This document shows, piece after piece, positions 48,101-58,640 of a DNA stretch of 64,000 bases. Numbering within the stretch: position 1 is the first letter of the stretch; each line of letters starts with the position of its first letter. Below the pieces are notes generated by a model, which ran no database searches, had not been told where the DNA came from, and saw only the letters and a list, made by a program, of their open reading frames with translations. The translations under genes and the position numbers were made by a program. The DNA is from Burkholderiales bacterium (GTDB lineage Bacteria > Pseudomonadota > Gammaproteobacteria > Burkholderiales > Casimicrobiaceae), in contig JANXUB010000029.1 in NCBI GenBank assembly GCA_025352105.1, forward strand, positions 1-64,000. The letters are read 5' to 3'.

Positions 48101-49113
48101 GTCTGATAGGGTCGCAAACAAAGCGCCCGCCCTCCACCACGGGCGGCAAACCGGCGATCAAGGCGCAGGTGATTCACTTCATCAACAAGCCGATGCCCGG
48201 TGGCTTGCCGAAACAGACGGCTCGCAAGTTGCTCGATATCGAGGACGATAAAGTCGTACCGATCATCCGCAATCCGCAGATGAGTGCGGATGAGCAGGAA
48301 GCGGTGTTTTATTTTCCGGGTTGCGGATCGGAGCGGTTGTTCTCACAGGTAGGCCTGGCGACACAGGCGATGCTCTGGCATGTCGGCGCACAGACCGTGC
48401 TGCCGCCGGGTTATCTGTGCTGCGGTTATCCGCAAACGGCCAGTGGCAATCAGGACAAAGGCCAGGAGATCATCACCGACAACCGCGTGCTGTTTCACCG
48501 TGTCGCCAACACGCTCAACTATCTCGACATCAAGACCGTGATCGTGAGCTGCGGCACCTGCATGGATCAGTTGCAAAAGTATGAGTTCGAGAAGATTTTC
48601 CCCGGCTGCCGTTTGCTCGACATTCACGAATACCTGATGGAAAAGGGCGTGAAACTTGGCGAGATTACCGGCACGCGATACATGTATCACGACCCCTGCC
48701 ATTCACCGATGCAGACCTACCAGCCGATGAAGGTCGTCAACGAGCTCATGGGGCAAAAGATCGACCAAAACGAGCGTTGCTGCGGTGAGTCAGGCACACT
48801 GGCCGTCACGCGGCCCGATATTTCAACGCAAGTGCGTTTCCGCAAGGAAGCGGAAATGCGCAAAGGCGCAGAAAAACTGCGTGCGATTCCCGTCAAGACC
48901 GCTCCGGGCGCAGATCAAAAATTTCAGGGCGAAGTAAAAATCCTCACCAGCTGCCCGTCGTGCTTGCAAGGCCTGTCGCGTTACGACAATGACAGCGACA
49001 CCAAGGCGGACTACATCGTCGTTGAAATCGCGAAGCATTTGCTCGGTGAGAAATGGCTGCCGGAGTATGTGGCGAAGGCGAATTCGGGCGGGATTGAGCG
49101 GGTGTTGGTTTGA
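45103..49113 (+). CDS. DUF3683 / FAD-binding oxidase / Fe-S (GlcD-GlcF-like) fusion; start uncertain
   Basis: [21 protein letters not shown] (DUF3683); [16 protein letters not shown] (FAD); [11 protein letters not shown] and [12 protein letters not shown] (2x4Fe4S); Cys-rich CCGE/CCGYPQ. Confidence 0.92.
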   Translation: MKAPLMSLAGSALRLARLFRLDAMPAAVAASSAVLAKPRTIAQKVTHLESASGEHGSGGSRIREIPYNYTSFSDREIIIRLLGDDAWEILHSLRGERKTGRSARMLFEVLGDIWVVERNPYLQDDLIDNPRRRAMLIDALRHRLREVEKRRNVDVADADGEARKEKVGELVARAAKAVDRFEAQFRETWDLRKRVLKVLGKVTHKDNITFDGLARVSHVTDATDWRVEYPFVVLHPDTEEEVVGLVNGCIELGLTIIPRGGGTGYTGGAIPLTKTSAVINTEKLETLSSVKFEILPGHTEAYGVIECEAGVVTRRAMEAAEHAGLVWACDPTSADASCIGGNVAMNAGGKKAVLWGTALDNLAAWRMVTPQGEWLEVTRMDHNLGKIHDANHATFRLQYFDAKLDRSKVLREETLIIPGPSFRKIGLGKDVTDKFLSGLPGVQKEGCDGLITWSKWVLHKMPPHTRTVCMEFFGQVRDSVPAIVEVKDFLDALPKTGAGRVMLSGLEHLDERYVRAVGYATKAKRHGRPKMILIGDIVGDDENEVAKAASEVVRICNMRGAEGFVAVSAESRKKFWLDRARTAAIAKHTNAFKLNEDVVIPLPRMGDYCDGIERINIELSIKNKLKLCVELEKFFAGAMPQNRYEEYGVSTELLAEKVNEAQVLVTSVRESWQSLLDNIEINFRQLQSHEIRVSWRTEIKAPLEDIFAGEALKPIVDRFVAIHKEVLRGRVWVALHMHAGDGNVHTNLPVNSDNYEMLQEANAAVARIMALARSLDGVISGEHGIGLTKLEFLTDDEIGPFQRYKQRVDPEGRFNKGKLMPGGDLRYAYTPSFGLLGSESLILEASDIGAIADSVKDCLRCGKCKPVCATHVPRANLLYSPRNKILATGLLVEAFLYEEQTRRGISLKHWDELADVADHCTVCHKCVNPCPVDIDFGNVSMAMRNLLRKEGKKKFNPGTTIAMVLLNARDPATVNMLKRTVVNGGYRMQRFAHGLAKRFGLIGSQTKRPPSTTGGKPAIKAQVIHFINKPMPGGLPKQTARKLLDIEDDKVVPIIRNPQMSADEQEAVFYFPGCGSERLFSQVGLATQAMLWHVGAQTVLPPGYLCCGYPQTASGNQDKGQEIITDNRVLFHRVANTLNYLDIKTVIVSCGTCMDQLQKYEFEKIFPGCRLLDIHEYLMEKGVKLGEITGTRYMYHDPCHSPMQTYQPMKVVNELMGQKIDQNERCCGESGTLAVTRPDISTQVRFRKEAEMRKGAEKLRAIPVKTAPGADQKFQGEVKILTSCPSCLQGLSRYDNDSDTKADYIVVEIAKHLLGEKWLPEYVAKANSGGIERVLV

Positions 49114-50120
49114 TTCAGCCTACGCTCGAATCTGATGATCCGGGCGAGGGTTTTTCAAAAATTGGGCACACGCTTGAGGCACTCTTGCTCGAAGGCAAGT
49201 ATGTCGTGCTTGATGCTTCATTAGCTCGAATGCAATCAACGGGCAAAACTCTCAGCGACGGAACATGGGCGCACGACGCTGCGGGTGCGTTTTTGAGTCG
49301 GATTGACCTCGAATGCCATCGAGGCGTTTTTTCCGACCTGAAGCAGCTGTTTCGGCCAGCGTTGGCAGATGCGCCGTGGTTGGCACGTCTGGATTCGCTG
49401 AGGGCTTGGCGCGAAGCATGTCCTCGTAGCATCACTCCATTCGTCTGCATCGCAAACTTCTATCTCGGCAACGCATGGTCTGCGCGCGGGTCAAGTTGGG
49501 CGAATGAAGTTCCCGATAGTGCATGCAAGAAATTCTTTGCCCGTGTCCGGCTTGCATCAGATGCACTCAAGGCAGTCGAAGCACGCGCAACGGAATGCCT
49601 GGCGTGGTTCCCGATCAGCCTTATCGCTGTCAAAGCGCAAGAGCGCGAGGTCGGGGAGTGGTATGCCGTCTTCGAACGCGGCGCTCGAGCGTGTCCTGCG
49701 TACTGGAATGTTTACACCGTCGGGGCCGATTTTCACCTTGAGCGCTGGTCGGGTTCGCGCGAGCAATTGGCGGATTTTCTTGGGCGAGCAGTCGAGCTCT
49801 CTAGTGAGTGCGGTGGCAAGAGCGTAGCGGCACGAATTGTCTGGTCGTTACTGGATCAGTATGGCGATACCGTTGTTGGCGAAATCGCTGAACAAGACTG
49901 GGGCTTGATTCGAGCTGGTTTCGGCGATTGGCTGCATGCGAATCCGTCCGCTTCGGTCGCAAACTATTTTTTGTTTGCTTCACGCTGCGTCGAGGACAAA
50001 GGCACTGCGAGGCGGCTTCTGGAGACCATCTCCACGATGCCCTATCACGCAGTTTGGAATACACACTTGGCGGAACAGTTTGGTGGATTCCGCGGTGTTT
50101 GCGCTTGGGCAAAAAACTGA
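49110..50120 (+). CDS. Hypothetical protein (DUF4034-like)
   Basis: 1-kb ORF directly overlapping the previous stop; W-rich helical repeat pattern resembles DUF4034; start (TTG) uncertain. Confidence 0.6.
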   Translation: MIQPTLESDDPGEGFSKIGHTLEALLLEGKYVVLDASLARMQSTGKTLSDGTWAHDAAGAFLSRIDLECHRGVFSDLKQLFRPALADAPWLARLDSLRAWREACPRSITPFVCIANFYLGNAWSARGSSWANEVPDSACKKFFARVRLASDALKAVEARATECLAWFPISLIAVKAQEREVGEWYAVFERGARACPAYWNVYTVGADFHLERWSGSREQLADFLGRAVELSSECGGKSVAARIVWSLLDQYGDTVVGEIAEQDWGLIRAGFGDWLHANPSASVANYFLFASRCVEDKGTARRLLETISTMPYHAVWNTHLAEQFGGFRGVCAWAKN

Positions 50121-50257
50121 CGCTATGCTTCGATCAATCGTTTTAGTGCTGTTGAGCCAATAGCCTCGACCGAAGCGAGGCGGACTATTCGTCGACGCAA
50201 TTTCAGTCATCGTGCGCGCAAATGCTGACGCCCTGCTTTCACGAATATCATCACATC

Positions 50258-51577
50258 ATGACTGCGTTTGCCATCCGCTCCTCCCTGCTGCACTGCCTGC
50301 GCGATCCCGGTCTGGCGGGTGATGTGTCCGCCATTGAATATCTGCCTGACGCGGTCACTTTGGTGCGTGATGGATACGTCGAAAAAGTGGGGCCATCGGA
50401 CGCACTGTTACAGACGCTCGGGGCTGACGTGCGAATCGACGACCATCGCGGCAAAATTTTGGTGCCGGGGTTCATTGATACGCATGTGCACTACCCGCAG
50501 GTTGACGTGATTGCCAGCTACGGCACTCAATTGCTCGACTGGTTAAATCGCTACACTTTTCCGGCGGAAACAAAATTTGCTGATCGCGCGTTTGCCGATG
50601 CGGCAGCGGCATTTTTTCTGGATCGATTGCTGGAAAACGGGACGACGACTGCGAGTGTTTTTTGCACCGTACATCCGCAATCAGTTGATGCATTTTTCAC
50701 GGCCTCCGAAGCACGCGGCTTGCGCATGATTGCGGGCAAATGTTTGATGGATCGTCATGCGCCCGAGGCCTTGATGGACACCGCCGAGACGGGCTATCGC
50801 GATAGCAAAATGCTGATCGAGCGCTGGCACGAGCACGCGCGCTCGCTCTATGCCATCACGCCTCGTTTTGCGCCGACTTCCACCATCGCGCAGATGGAAA
50901 AAATGAAGGCGCTCGCGCGCGAACATCCGACGACCTACATCCAGTCCCACGTTGCCGAGAACAAGGCCGAGATTGCCTGGGCGGCGGAGCTGTTCCCCGG
51001 TCATCGCAGTTATCTGGACATTTACGATCACTACGGTTTGCTGCGCGACAAGGCGATTTACGGGCACTGCATTTATCTCGACGACGCGGATCGCGCGCGC
51101 ATGACGGCGGTGGGCGCGAGGCCGTCGTTTTGCCCAACGTCGAATCTGTTTATCGGCAGCGGGCTCTACGATTTGAAGCAGGCGCTGGCAGCGGGCAATG
51201 TGGTGAGTATTGGCACCGACGTGGGTGGCGGGACGAGCTATTCAATGCTGCGCACGCTGGGCGAGGCGTACAAAATTCAGCAGCTGCAGGGCACGTCGCT
51301 GTCGCCCGCTTACGCGCTGTATCTGGCAACACTTGGCGGCGCGAAAGCGTTGTCGCTCGATGAGAAACTGGGTTCGATCACGGTGGGCAAAGAGGCTGAT
51401 TTCGCGCTGCTGGATCCCGCTGCGACGCCGTTACTCGCCCGACGAACGAGCTTGCGCGACGATCCGATGGATGTGTTTTTTGCGCTGATGACGCTCGGCG
51501 ATGACCGCGCGATTGCGGCGACCTATGCGGGCGGAAAATGTGTGTATTCACGTGATGCCAGCAGTATCAGCATTTAG
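50258..51577 (+). CDS. guaD: Guanine deaminase
   Basis: GKILVPGFIDTHVHYPQVDVIASYGTQLLDWLNRYTFPAE; ITPRFAPTST; YGHCIYLDD; IGTDVGGGTSYSMLRTLGEAYK. Confidence 0.95.
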   Translation: MTAFAIRSSLLHCLRDPGLAGDVSAIEYLPDAVTLVRDGYVEKVGPSDALLQTLGADVRIDDHRGKILVPGFIDTHVHYPQVDVIASYGTQLLDWLNRYTFPAETKFADRAFADAAAAFFLDRLLENGTTTASVFCTVHPQSVDAFFTASEARGLRMIAGKCLMDRHAPEALMDTAETGYRDSKMLIERWHEHARSLYAITPRFAPTSTIAQMEKMKALAREHPTTYIQSHVAENKAEIAWAAELFPGHRSYLDIYDHYGLLRDKAIYGHCIYLDDADRARMTAVGARPSFCPTSNLFIGSGLYDLKQALAAGNVVSIGTDVGGGTSYSMLRTLGEAYKIQQLQGTSLSPAYALYLATLGGAKALSLDEKLGSITVGKEADFALLDPAATPLLARRTSLRDDPMDVFFALMTLGDDRAIAATYAGGKCVYSRDASSISI

Positions 51578-51683
51578 CGGAAGCCCCCATTCAACGAGGG
51601 CTGAGACGTACAAATGCAGTAAGTCGACTATAGTCGTTTGGTAGCGCTAGCCCTGATGCGATAGGGCTTTTGTGAAAAAGCTG
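51568..51683. repeat. 115-bp palindromic element, copy H
   Basis: CAGCATTTAGCGGAAGCCCCCATTCAACGAGGGCTGA..AAGTCGACTATAGTCG..TAGCCCTGATGCGATAGGGCTTT..AAAAAGCTG. Confidence 0.92.
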
Positions 51684-51895
51684 ATTGCTACGACCGCCGC
51701 TTTTTCTTGTTCTCGCATGCATTGGTCATCAGGCGCGCCTCGGACGGGTTGAAATGTGGATTGCAGGTTTGAACCGGCTGCGCGGCGCAACCCACAGCGT
51801 CAGCGACTGCGACCACACCCGTAAATTTGACGAATAACTTCGCACGCTTAAGATAGCGGCAACGCGTGAAAAAACTCAATCGCAGAAGTGCATCA

Positions 51896-52204
51896 ATGAA
51901 CTGGGCCGACATCATCGCCGAACGCCGCGCCGCCGGAGCCGCATCGAGTGGCGCGTTATCGAAGCTTCCCGGTGAAGGCGCACCGGTCGATTTGAGCGAG
52001 GACTTGCTGGTGCCGCCCGAAGTGCGCGCGTTGATGCGAACGCTCAAACACGCGGGTTACACGCCGCCCGAAATCGCCGCAATGAAAGCGATCGCGAACC
52101 TTGAAAAGGAATTGGCGGCGCTTCCGGCGAGCGAGCGTGTGGAGAAGGCGAGAGCGTTGGTGGCGCGGATTACTGTGCTGCGCGAGGCAAAAAATTGTGT
52201 TTAA
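51896..52204 (+). CDS. DUF1992 (DnaJ-homologue C28-like) domain protein
   Basis: MNWADIIAERRAAG...LSKLPGEGAPVDLSEDLLVPPEVRALMRTLKHAGYTPPEI. Confidence 0.7.
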   Translation: MNWADIIAERRAAGAASSGALSKLPGEGAPVDLSEDLLVPPEVRALMRTLKHAGYTPPEIAAMKAIANLEKELAALPASERVEKARALVARITVLREAKNCV

Positions 52205-52853
52205 CGGTTCCTTGCGCCTGCGAAACGTGATCCTTCTCGCGTTAGGTGTCTCGTTTCTAGTATTTGCCGTGGATCGCTACACCGAGGCGAAAACACGAAT
52301 GCGTTCACACCAGTGGACCTTGCATCAAGAGCGCATTGGGCTCGTTCCCGCTGAGCACTTTTCTATTGAGCTGCGTCCAGACGCGAATGCAGACTACTTG
52401 GTCGCAGCCAAATTTGTGTCGCCTTCCGCCGGTAAGCCGTCCGACCAATTCCTTTGTGACATTGGATGGTCGTTTGGCGATGACGCAGTCTGTGTCAACA
52501 ACGAGATTGAGCTTTCTGTGGATTGGTTGGTGCGCGACGCTTCTGGACTCGTCGTCGCTCGCGCTGACGCCACCCCGCGTGCAGGAACACTGGGAAGTCA
52601 GCACGGCACCGTTTATCTGGGAAAGTTTCCGGCAAAAGCGGGGGCGCTCTACAGACTTGAAGCCACTACCAAAAAGTCGAGCGCCCGACTGCGCAGCTAC
52701 CAGCCAACGCTAGAAGTACGCATCGATCCCATGCGCTTCAAGAACGCTGTTGCATCTTCACAAATGAACGCGGCAATTGCAATTGTCGCAAGCGTTGTTG
52801 GCGGCGGGTTAATCGTACTGGTCGGGGTTTTGTCTTGGCGGCAACGTCGATGA
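52197..52853 (+). CDS. Hypothetical membrane-anchored protein
   Basis: GTG start overlapping the previous stop; TM segments at both ends (VILLALGVSFLVFAV; IAIVASVVGGGLIVLVGVLSW). Confidence 0.65.
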   Translation: MFNGSLRLRNVILLALGVSFLVFAVDRYTEAKTRMRSHQWTLHQERIGLVPAEHFSIELRPDANADYLVAAKFVSPSAGKPSDQFLCDIGWSFGDDAVCVNNEIELSVDWLVRDASGLVVARADATPRAGTLGSQHGTVYLGKFPAKAGALYRLEATTKKSSARLRSYQPTLEVRIDPMRFKNAVASSQMNAAIAIVASVVGGGLIVLVGVLSWRQRR

Positions 52854-52859
52854 CGTGGC

Positions 52860-53312
52860 CTATGCCAGCGCCGCTTTAACCTTGCCCGACACCGCGCCCA
52901 TATCCGCCTTGCCTGCGAGCTTTGGCTTCACGATGGCCATGATCTTGCCGATGGCTGCGTTGCCGGTGACGCCGGTTGCGGCGACTTCGGCGACAGCGCC
53001 TGCAATGACGGCGTCGACTTCAGCCTCGCTCATCTGCGCTGGCATGTAGGCCGCGAGCACGACGGCTTCGGCCTCTTCCTTGGCGACGAGATCAGGGCGG
53101 TTACCGGTGGTGAATTGGGCGATGGATTCTTTGCGTTGCTTGATCGCTTTTTCGACAATGGCGACGACGTCGGTGTCGGTCAGCACAATGCGCTCATCGA
53201 CTTCGCGCTGCTTCACGGCCGCCAGCAACATGCGGATGGTCAAGAGCTTCGCGCTGTCGCCCGCCTTCATTGCGGTTTTCATGTCGTTGGTGATGGTTTC
53301 TTTGAGGCTCAT
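52860..53312 (-). CDS. yqeY: GatB/YqeY domain-containing protein
   Basis: MSLKETITNDMKTAMKAGDSAKLLTIRMLLAAVKQREVDERIVLTD. Confidence 0.95.
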   Translation of the reverse strand: MSLKETITNDMKTAMKAGDSAKLLTIRMLLAAVKQREVDERIVLTDTDVVAIVEKAIKQRKESIAQFTTGNRPDLVAKEEAEAVVLAAYMPAQMSEAEVDAVIAGAVAEVAATGVTGNAAIGKIMAIVKPKLAGKADMGAVSGKVKAALA

Positions 53313-53350
53313 GGCTTGGTACTTTCAATATCGAATTCGACGCGGAAATG

Positions 53351-53376
53351 AAAACGGCTCCCGAAGGAGCCGCTTT
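53351..53376 (-). terminator. Rho-independent terminator after rpsU
   Basis: Minus strand GCGGCTCCTTCGGGAGCCGTTTT. Confidence 0.75.
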
Positions 53377-53407
53377 AGTCGTATCTGCTTCTACTCAGCA
53401 GAAAACT

Positions 53408-53617
53408 CTAGTACATCTTCGGCGGCAATTGCATTGCGCGCAGACGTTTGTAGTTGCGTTTGCAGGCAGCGGCGTGCTTGCGCTTGCGCTCGGTCGTTGG
53501 CTTCTCGTAGGACTCACGGGCGCGCAGCTCGGTGAGGAGGCCCGTTTTTTCGATGGCGCGCTTGAAACGGCGCAGTGCAACTTCGAAAGGTTCGTTTTCG
53601 CGGAGTTTGACGATCAT
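53408..53617 (-). CDS. rpsU: 30S ribosomal protein S21
   Basis: [59 protein letters not shown]. Confidence 0.98.
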   Translation of the reverse strand: MIVKLRENEPFEVALRRFKRAIEKTGLLTELRARESYEKPTTERKRKHAAACKRNYKRLRAMQLPPKMY

Positions 53618-53691
53618 GTGTGTTTTGCGATTAAGTGCGCTGTATTGAATTCAGCGCGTTTCTTCTGAGTAGCCGGATAATATAACTCGAA

Positions 53692-54819
53692 ATGACTGAA
53701 CACTCAAGAAAAAACTGCGCGCCCCCCGTCTCGGGGCGTCAGCCCGCCCTGGTGCTGGGCATCGAGTCGTCGTGCGACGAGACGGGCGTGGCGCTGTTTG
53801 ACGCGACGACGGGCAAAGTGGTGGCCGAGGCGCTGCATTCGCAGATAGCTTTGCATGCGCCGTACGGTGGCGTGGTGCCGGAGCTGGCGAGTCGTGACCA
53901 CATCAAATACGGCCTCCGGTTGATTGATCAGGTGATGCGAGATGCTCAAATTAAGGGCAATCAGGTGAGAGCGGTCGCTTACACACAGGGGCCGGGACTG
54001 GCCGGGGCGCTGCTCGTCGGCGCGCAATTGGCGGCGAGTCTCGCGTTCGCGTGGGGCAAGCCGCTGATTCCGGTTCACCACATGGAGGGGCATTTGTTGT
54101 CGCCGCTTTTGGCCGATCCCGCGCCTGCCTTTCCGTTTGTCGCGCTCTTGGTGTCGGGTGGGCACACGCAGTTGATGCGGGTTGATGGTGTAGGTGAGTA
54201 CACGCTCCTCGGCGACACCATTGACGACGCGGCCGGGGAAGCATTTGATAAGTCCGCGAAATTGCTGGGCCTCGCCTATCCGGGCGGGCCGTTGCTGGCG
54301 AAATTGGCGGAAGGCGGCGATCCGAAGGCGTTCGCGATTCCACGACCGCTTTTGCATTCGGGCGATTTAAACTTCAGTTTTGCCGGGCTTAAAACAGCGG
54401 TCGCGAACGAGGTTCGGCGACTGACGGGGACGGCGCTGCCTGCTCGCGGCGCAGTCTCCTCAGCGCAACCCACGCTACCCGTCGATCACGCCAGTCGCGC
54501 CGATCTGGCCGCGTCGGTTCAGGCCGCGATTGTGGAAACGCTCGCGAGCAAGTCGCTGACTGCATTGAAACAAACCGGGCTCAAGCAGATTGTCGTCGCA
54601 GGCGGCGTGGGCGCGAACACGCGACTGCGAGAGGCGCTAACGGCGGGCGCGGGGCGCATCGGCGCGAAGGTGTTTTATCCGCCCGTCGCGCTCTGCACCG
54701 ACAACGGCGCGATGATTGCGCATGTCGGTGCGCTGCGGTTGGCCGAAGCGAAGCAGGATTACGCGATTAATGTGCGGCCACGATGGGCGTTATCGGATTT
54801 GCGTCCAGTCAATCTGTAG
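53692..54819 (+). CDS. tsaD: tRNA threonylcarbamoyladenosine transferase subunit TsaD
   Basis: [52 protein letters not shown]. Confidence 0.97.
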   Translation: MTEHSRKNCAPPVSGRQPALVLGIESSCDETGVALFDATTGKVVAEALHSQIALHAPYGGVVPELASRDHIKYGLRLIDQVMRDAQIKGNQVRAVAYTQGPGLAGALLVGAQLAASLAFAWGKPLIPVHHMEGHLLSPLLADPAPAFPFVALLVSGGHTQLMRVDGVGEYTLLGDTIDDAAGEAFDKSAKLLGLAYPGGPLLAKLAEGGDPKAFAIPRPLLHSGDLNFSFAGLKTAVANEVRRLTGTALPARGAVSSAQPTLPVDHASRADLAASVQAAIVETLASKSLTALKQTGLKQIVVAGGVGANTRLREALTAGAGRIGAKVFYPPVALCTDNGAMIAHVGALRLAEAKQDYAINVRPRWALSDLRPVNL

Positions 54820-54889
54820 GAGGGGTTCCACCCCGACTCTCGCATCCGCAACACATTCAGGTCGGGTTGGAACCCCCGCCTACAGATTC
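54811..54889. repeat. Inverted palindromic repeat pair (CTGTAGG(C/A)GGGGTTCCA(A)CCCGAC family)
   Basis: AATCTGTAGGAGGGGTTCCACCCCGAC ... GTCGGGTTGGAACCCCCGCCTACAGATT. Confidence 0.88.
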
Positions 54890-55496
54890 AGCGCTTCTTG
54901 AAACTGCCCTCTTCGCCCGACAACAGTCGCGCAATATTCTCTTTGTGCCGCCACAACAGCAGCGCCGCCATCAACAACGAGGCGTAAAAAAGCGGCCCGA
55001 TGCCCATAAAAAAATAAGCCAGTATCGGCGCGCATGCACTGCCAATCAGCGCCGCCAGCGACGACACCCGCGTCACGGCGAACACCAGCGCCCAGATCAG
55101 CGTGAGCCCGAGCCCCACGCGCCAGTCAAGCGCCCACAGCACACCTGAGGCGGTTGCAACACCCTTGCCGCCTTTAAACCCAAAGAACAGCGGAAACAAA
55201 TGCCCGAGGAAAACAGCGATGGCGACCAGCGCGATGCCCCATTCGGTGATGCCAAATTGCGCGGCAAAGTGCTTCGCCAGCAGCACAGCGAGAACTCCCT
55301 TCAGCGTGTCCCCGAGCAGCGTGAGGATCGCCGCCTTTTTGCTGCCGCTCCGCAGCACGTTGGTCGCGCCGGGGTTGCCGCTGCCGTAGCTATGCGGGTC
55401 GGGCAGCTTAAGCGCACGGCTCACGATGACGGCGAACGACAAGGAGCCGATCAGATAGGCAATCACTGCCGCGATGATGTCAGCCATGTTCAACAC
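54888..55496 (-). CDS. plsY: Glycerol-3-phosphate acyltransferase PlsY
   Basis: DPHSYGSGNPGATNVLRSGSKKAAILTLLGDTLKG; FKGGKGVATASG. Confidence 0.96.
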   Translation of the reverse strand: MLNMADIIAAVIAYLIGSLSFAVIVSRALKLPDPHSYGSGNPGATNVLRSGSKKAAILTLLGDTLKGVLAVLLAKHFAAQFGITEWGIALVAIAVFLGHLFPLFFGFKGGKGVATASGVLWALDWRVGLGLTLIWALVFAVTRVSSLAALIGSACAPILAYFFMGIGPLFYASLLMAALLLWRHKENIARLLSGEEGSFKKR

Positions 55497-55543
55497 GCTC
55501 CCCCTCGCCAGTCACCGGCGCTCTCTAGAATGAAAGGCAGTGT

Positions 55544-55936
55544 ATGCGAGCCCGCTTGCCCGGTCATCAGGAGCCCCATTTCGTGGATGTCATTTTTATT
55601 CGTGGTCTCAAGTGCGAGACGATTCTCGGTGTCTACGATTGGGAGCGGGTGTCGATGCGCCCGGTGTTGCTTGATCTGGAAATCGCCGCAGCGTCCAGCG
55701 AATCATTCGAGCATGACAGCGCGAAGGGCTTGATGAATTACGACAGCATTTCAGCGCGCCTGACCGAGCTCTTAAAAACACTTCATTACAAAACAGTGGA
55801 GCGACTCGCCGAGCACGTCGCGCAGACGGTGCTCAGCGAATTTCACGCGCCGTGGGTCAAGGTCACCGTCGGCAAACCCGCCGCGATCAAGAACGCGGCG
55901 ATGGTCGGTGTCGTAATCGAGCGCGGAGTGCGTTGA
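55544..55936 (+). CDS. folB: Dihydroneopterin aldolase
   Basis: VDVIFIRGLKCETILGVYDWERVSMRPVLLDLEI; NYDSISARLTELL; VKVTVGKPAAIKNA. Confidence 0.9.
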   Translation: MRARLPGHQEPHFVDVIFIRGLKCETILGVYDWERVSMRPVLLDLEIAAASSESFEHDSAKGLMNYDSISARLTELLKTLHYKTVERLAEHVAQTVLSEFHAPWVKVTVGKPAAIKNAAMVGVVIERGVR

Positions 55937-56641
55937 TTAGGAGGCTTTAGCCGCTTCTTTGGCCTTGTTTCTGCGGGCAACAAAGGTGCCGATGGCGACC
56001 ACGGTGGCCGCTCCGATGAGCCCCGCCCACATGTGCGAATCGGTCAACTTGTCGAAGAAGTCCTTGTCGGCGGGGTCGGTCACGAACATCTCGCCTGCGA
56101 GGAAGCCCAAGAGCGCCGCGCCCATGGTGATGATGATCGGAAAGCGATCCATCACTTTCATCAAAAGCGTTGAGCCAAAAATAATCAGCGGGATGCTGAC
56201 GGCGAGGCCAATGATCAGGAGGGCGGTGTTGCCCTTCGCTGCGGCTGCAACGGCGATCACGTTATCGAGGCTCATCACCAGATCGGCGATCAGAATCGTG
56301 CGCACTGCGGCAGCCATCCCGGCTTTCACCGTCTTGTGATCGTCCTCGCCGCCGTCATCGCCTTCGGCAAGCAATTGCACGCCAATGTAGACCAGCAGAA
56401 ACGCGCCGACGACTTTCAAATACGGCAGCGCCAGCAATTGCACAGCGATGAGCGTTAGCAGAATCCGCATCACGATGGCTGCGGCCGAGCCCCAAAAAAT
56501 TGCCTTTTGACGCTGACTGTCAGGCAGTTTTCGCGCGGCCATCGCGATCACCACCGCGTTGTCGCCCGAGAGCACGATATTGGCCAGAACGATCGAGCCC
56601 AGCGCGGCCCACCAAACGCCTGAGAAAAGTACAAGTTCCAA
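55937..56641 (-). CDS. TerC-family integral membrane protein
   Basis: LGSIVLANIVLSGDNAVVIAMAARKLP; IADLVMSLDNVIAVAAAAKGN. Confidence 0.95.
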   Translation of the reverse strand: MELVLFSGVWWAALGSIVLANIVLSGDNAVVIAMAARKLPDSQRQKAIFWGSAAAIVMRILLTLIAVQLLALPYLKVVGAFLLVYIGVQLLAEGDDGGEDDHKTVKAGMAAAVRTILIADLVMSLDNVIAVAAAAKGNTALLIIGLAVSIPLIIFGSTLLMKVMDRFPIIITMGAALLGFLAGEMFVTDPADKDFFDKLTDSHMWAGLIGAATVVAIGTFVARRNKAKEAAKAS

Positions 56642-56714
56642 AGTGTCATCCCCTTATTTTTTGACTGGATTTCATTCTAGGGGTCGAGGCTGTCAATTCG
56701 CCGCTTAAACATTA

Positions 56715-56832
56715 AGCAACTTCGACCTGAAAACACGGCTGAATAGGGGCCAAGCACCATTTCAATCATTTATCGACAAAGTGCGATTTCGCGCCTTAGC
56801 CCCAATGCAATAAGGCTTTCTTCGAAAAGCTG
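56715..56832. repeat. 115-bp palindromic element, copy I
   Basis: CGGCTGAATAGGGGCC..CATTTATCGACAAAGTGCGATTT..TTAGCCCCAATGCAATAAGGCTTT..GAAAAGCTG. Confidence 0.8.
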
Positions 56833-56866
56833 TTGGCTAACGCGCTGTTGGGCACAAATCGGCCAC

Positions 56867-57733
56867 TCACTTTTCGGTGTCGGTCAGGCCTTTGACAAAG
56901 CTCTTCTGCATCACGATGATCACGAGGATTGGCGGCAATAGCGCTAGCACGGTGGTGGACATCACGATATGCCAGTCGGTGGGCTCGGCCCCGGTGCCAA
57001 TCATCTTCTTGATGGCCACGACGACCACGTCAAGCGAATTTGACGTCGTGATCAGCAACGGCCACAAATATTGATTCCAGCCATAAATAAAAAGAATGAC
57101 AAACAGCGCCGCGATGTTGGTGCGCGACAGCGGAATCACCACGTCTTTAAAAAATCGCATCGCCCCCGCGCCGTCAATCTTCGCGGCCTCAACCAGCTCA
57201 TCGGGAATGGTCAGAAAGAACTGGCGAAACAACAAGGTCGCGGTTGCCGACGCGATGATTGGCAGCGTCAAACCCGCATAGCTGTTGATCAGGTGCAAGT
57301 CCGTCACCACCGAATACGTCGGCAGAATGCGCACCTCCACCGGAAGCATCAACGTGATGAAAATCATCCAGAAGAAAATCATGCGGCCGGGAAACTTGAA
57401 GAACACGACCGCGTAGGCCGACAACAGGCTAACGGTGATCTTCCCGAACGTCACCACCAGTGCGACGATCAGCGAATTGAACAGCAGCGTTTTGCCCGGC
57501 GGCGACAGGTAAGTGCCCGTCGCGCCCTTCGACCAGGCTTCCACGTAGTTGTCCCACAGGTGGGCACCGGGCAGCATCTGCATCGGCACCTGCGCGATGT
57601 CTTGCGGCAACAGCGTGGACGCCACGAACGTGATGTAGAGCGGAAACGCTGTGATGAAAACGCCGATCCAGAGCACCAGGTGGGGCACCCAGTTGCTGTT
57701 GCGGCCGATGGCGTTGATCGATTCGGTTCTCAT
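56867..57733 (-). CDS. ugpE: sn-glycerol-3-phosphate ABC transporter permease
   Basis: EAAKIDGAGAMRFFKDVVIPLSRTNIAALFVILFIYGWNQYLWPLL. Confidence 0.93.
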   Translation of the reverse strand: MRTESINAIGRNSNWVPHLVLWIGVFITAFPLYITFVASTLLPQDIAQVPMQMLPGAHLWDNYVEAWSKGATGTYLSPPGKTLLFNSLIVALVVTFGKITVSLLSAYAVVFFKFPGRMIFFWMIFITLMLPVEVRILPTYSVVTDLHLINSYAGLTLPIIASATATLLFRQFFLTIPDELVEAAKIDGAGAMRFFKDVVIPLSRTNIAALFVILFIYGWNQYLWPLLITTSNSLDVVVVAIKKMIGTGAEPTDWHIVMSTTVLALLPPILVIIVMQKSFVKGLTDTEK

Positions 57734-57736
57734 GGC

Positions 57737-58618
57737 TCAGTAGTGCACTTTGCGCTCGACATACTTGAACTGCACGGCGGTCAACAAAATCACAATCGCC
57801 ATCAAAATCACGCTCTGCGCCGCAGACGACCCGAGATTTAGCGAATGCACGCCGTCGTAGTAGACCTTGTAGACCAGCACTTCGGTCGCCTTCGCGGGGC
57901 CGCCGTTGGTCACCGCGTCGATGATGCCGAACGTGTCAAAAAACGCGTAGACGATGTTCACCACCAGCAGGAAAAACGTCGTCGGTGACAACAGCGGAAA
58001 CACGATCGTGCGGAACTTGCGCCACTCACCCGCGCCGTCAATCGACGCGGCCTCAAGCAGCGCTTTTGGGATCGATTGCAAGCCCGCGAGAAAGAATAAA
58101 AAGTTGTAGCTGATCTGCTTCCAGGCCGCCGCGATGATCACCAGAAACATCGCCTGATCGCCGTCGAGCCGCGGGTTCCAGTCGACCCCCATTTTCTTCA
58201 AAACGTAGGCCAGAATGCCGGTTGACGGCGAAAACATAAAGAGCCAGAGCACGCCGGCGATGGCTGGCGCAATCGCATAAGGCAACACCAGTACAGTGCG
58301 ATAAAACGTCGCACCGCGAACAACACGCTCAGCCATAGTGGCGAACAAAAGCGCTGGCACCAGCGCGCAAATGGCGACGGCTGATGCGAAAAACAGCGTG
58401 CGCCACAGCGTTTTCAGGTAGTCCGGGTCGCTCAACACTTCCTTGAAGTTATCGAGCCCGACGAAGGTCACCGACTGCCCGAACGCATCCTGCGACAGCA
58501 CCGACATCTGAATCGCCTGACCCGCAGGCCAGAAGAAAAACACCAGCGTCACGGCGAGCTGCGGCGCTACCAGCAGGTAAGGCAGTAGCTTGTTGGGGAA
58601 AATTACGCGGCGTTCCAT
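57737..58618 (-). CDS. ugpA: sn-glycerol-3-phosphate ABC transporter permease
   Basis: [64 protein letters not shown]. Confidence 0.93.
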   Translation of the reverse strand: MERRVIFPNKLLPYLLVAPQLAVTLVFFFWPAGQAIQMSVLSQDAFGQSVTFVGLDNFKEVLSDPDYLKTLWRTLFFASAVAICALVPALLFATMAERVVRGATFYRTVLVLPYAIAPAIAGVLWLFMFSPSTGILAYVLKKMGVDWNPRLDGDQAMFLVIIAAAWKQISYNFLFFLAGLQSIPKALLEAASIDGAGEWRKFRTIVFPLLSPTTFFLLVVNIVYAFFDTFGIIDAVTNGGPAKATEVLVYKVYYDGVHSLNLGSSAAQSVILMAIVILLTAVQFKYVERKVHY

Positions 58619-58640
58619 GGGCCTTGATTATGCTTGTTCG

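Noticed and set aside
50160-50185. GCCTCGACCGAAGCGAGGC hairpin after the 49110 CDS
   Set aside because: A plausible stem but no U-tract; insufficient to call a terminator.
51688-51850. Possible short minus-strand Cys-containing ORF (…VGCAAQPVQTCNPHFNPSEARLMTNACENKKKRRS)
   Set aside because: No convincing start codon or RBS; kept only as a note because it would make copy H also lie between convergent genes.
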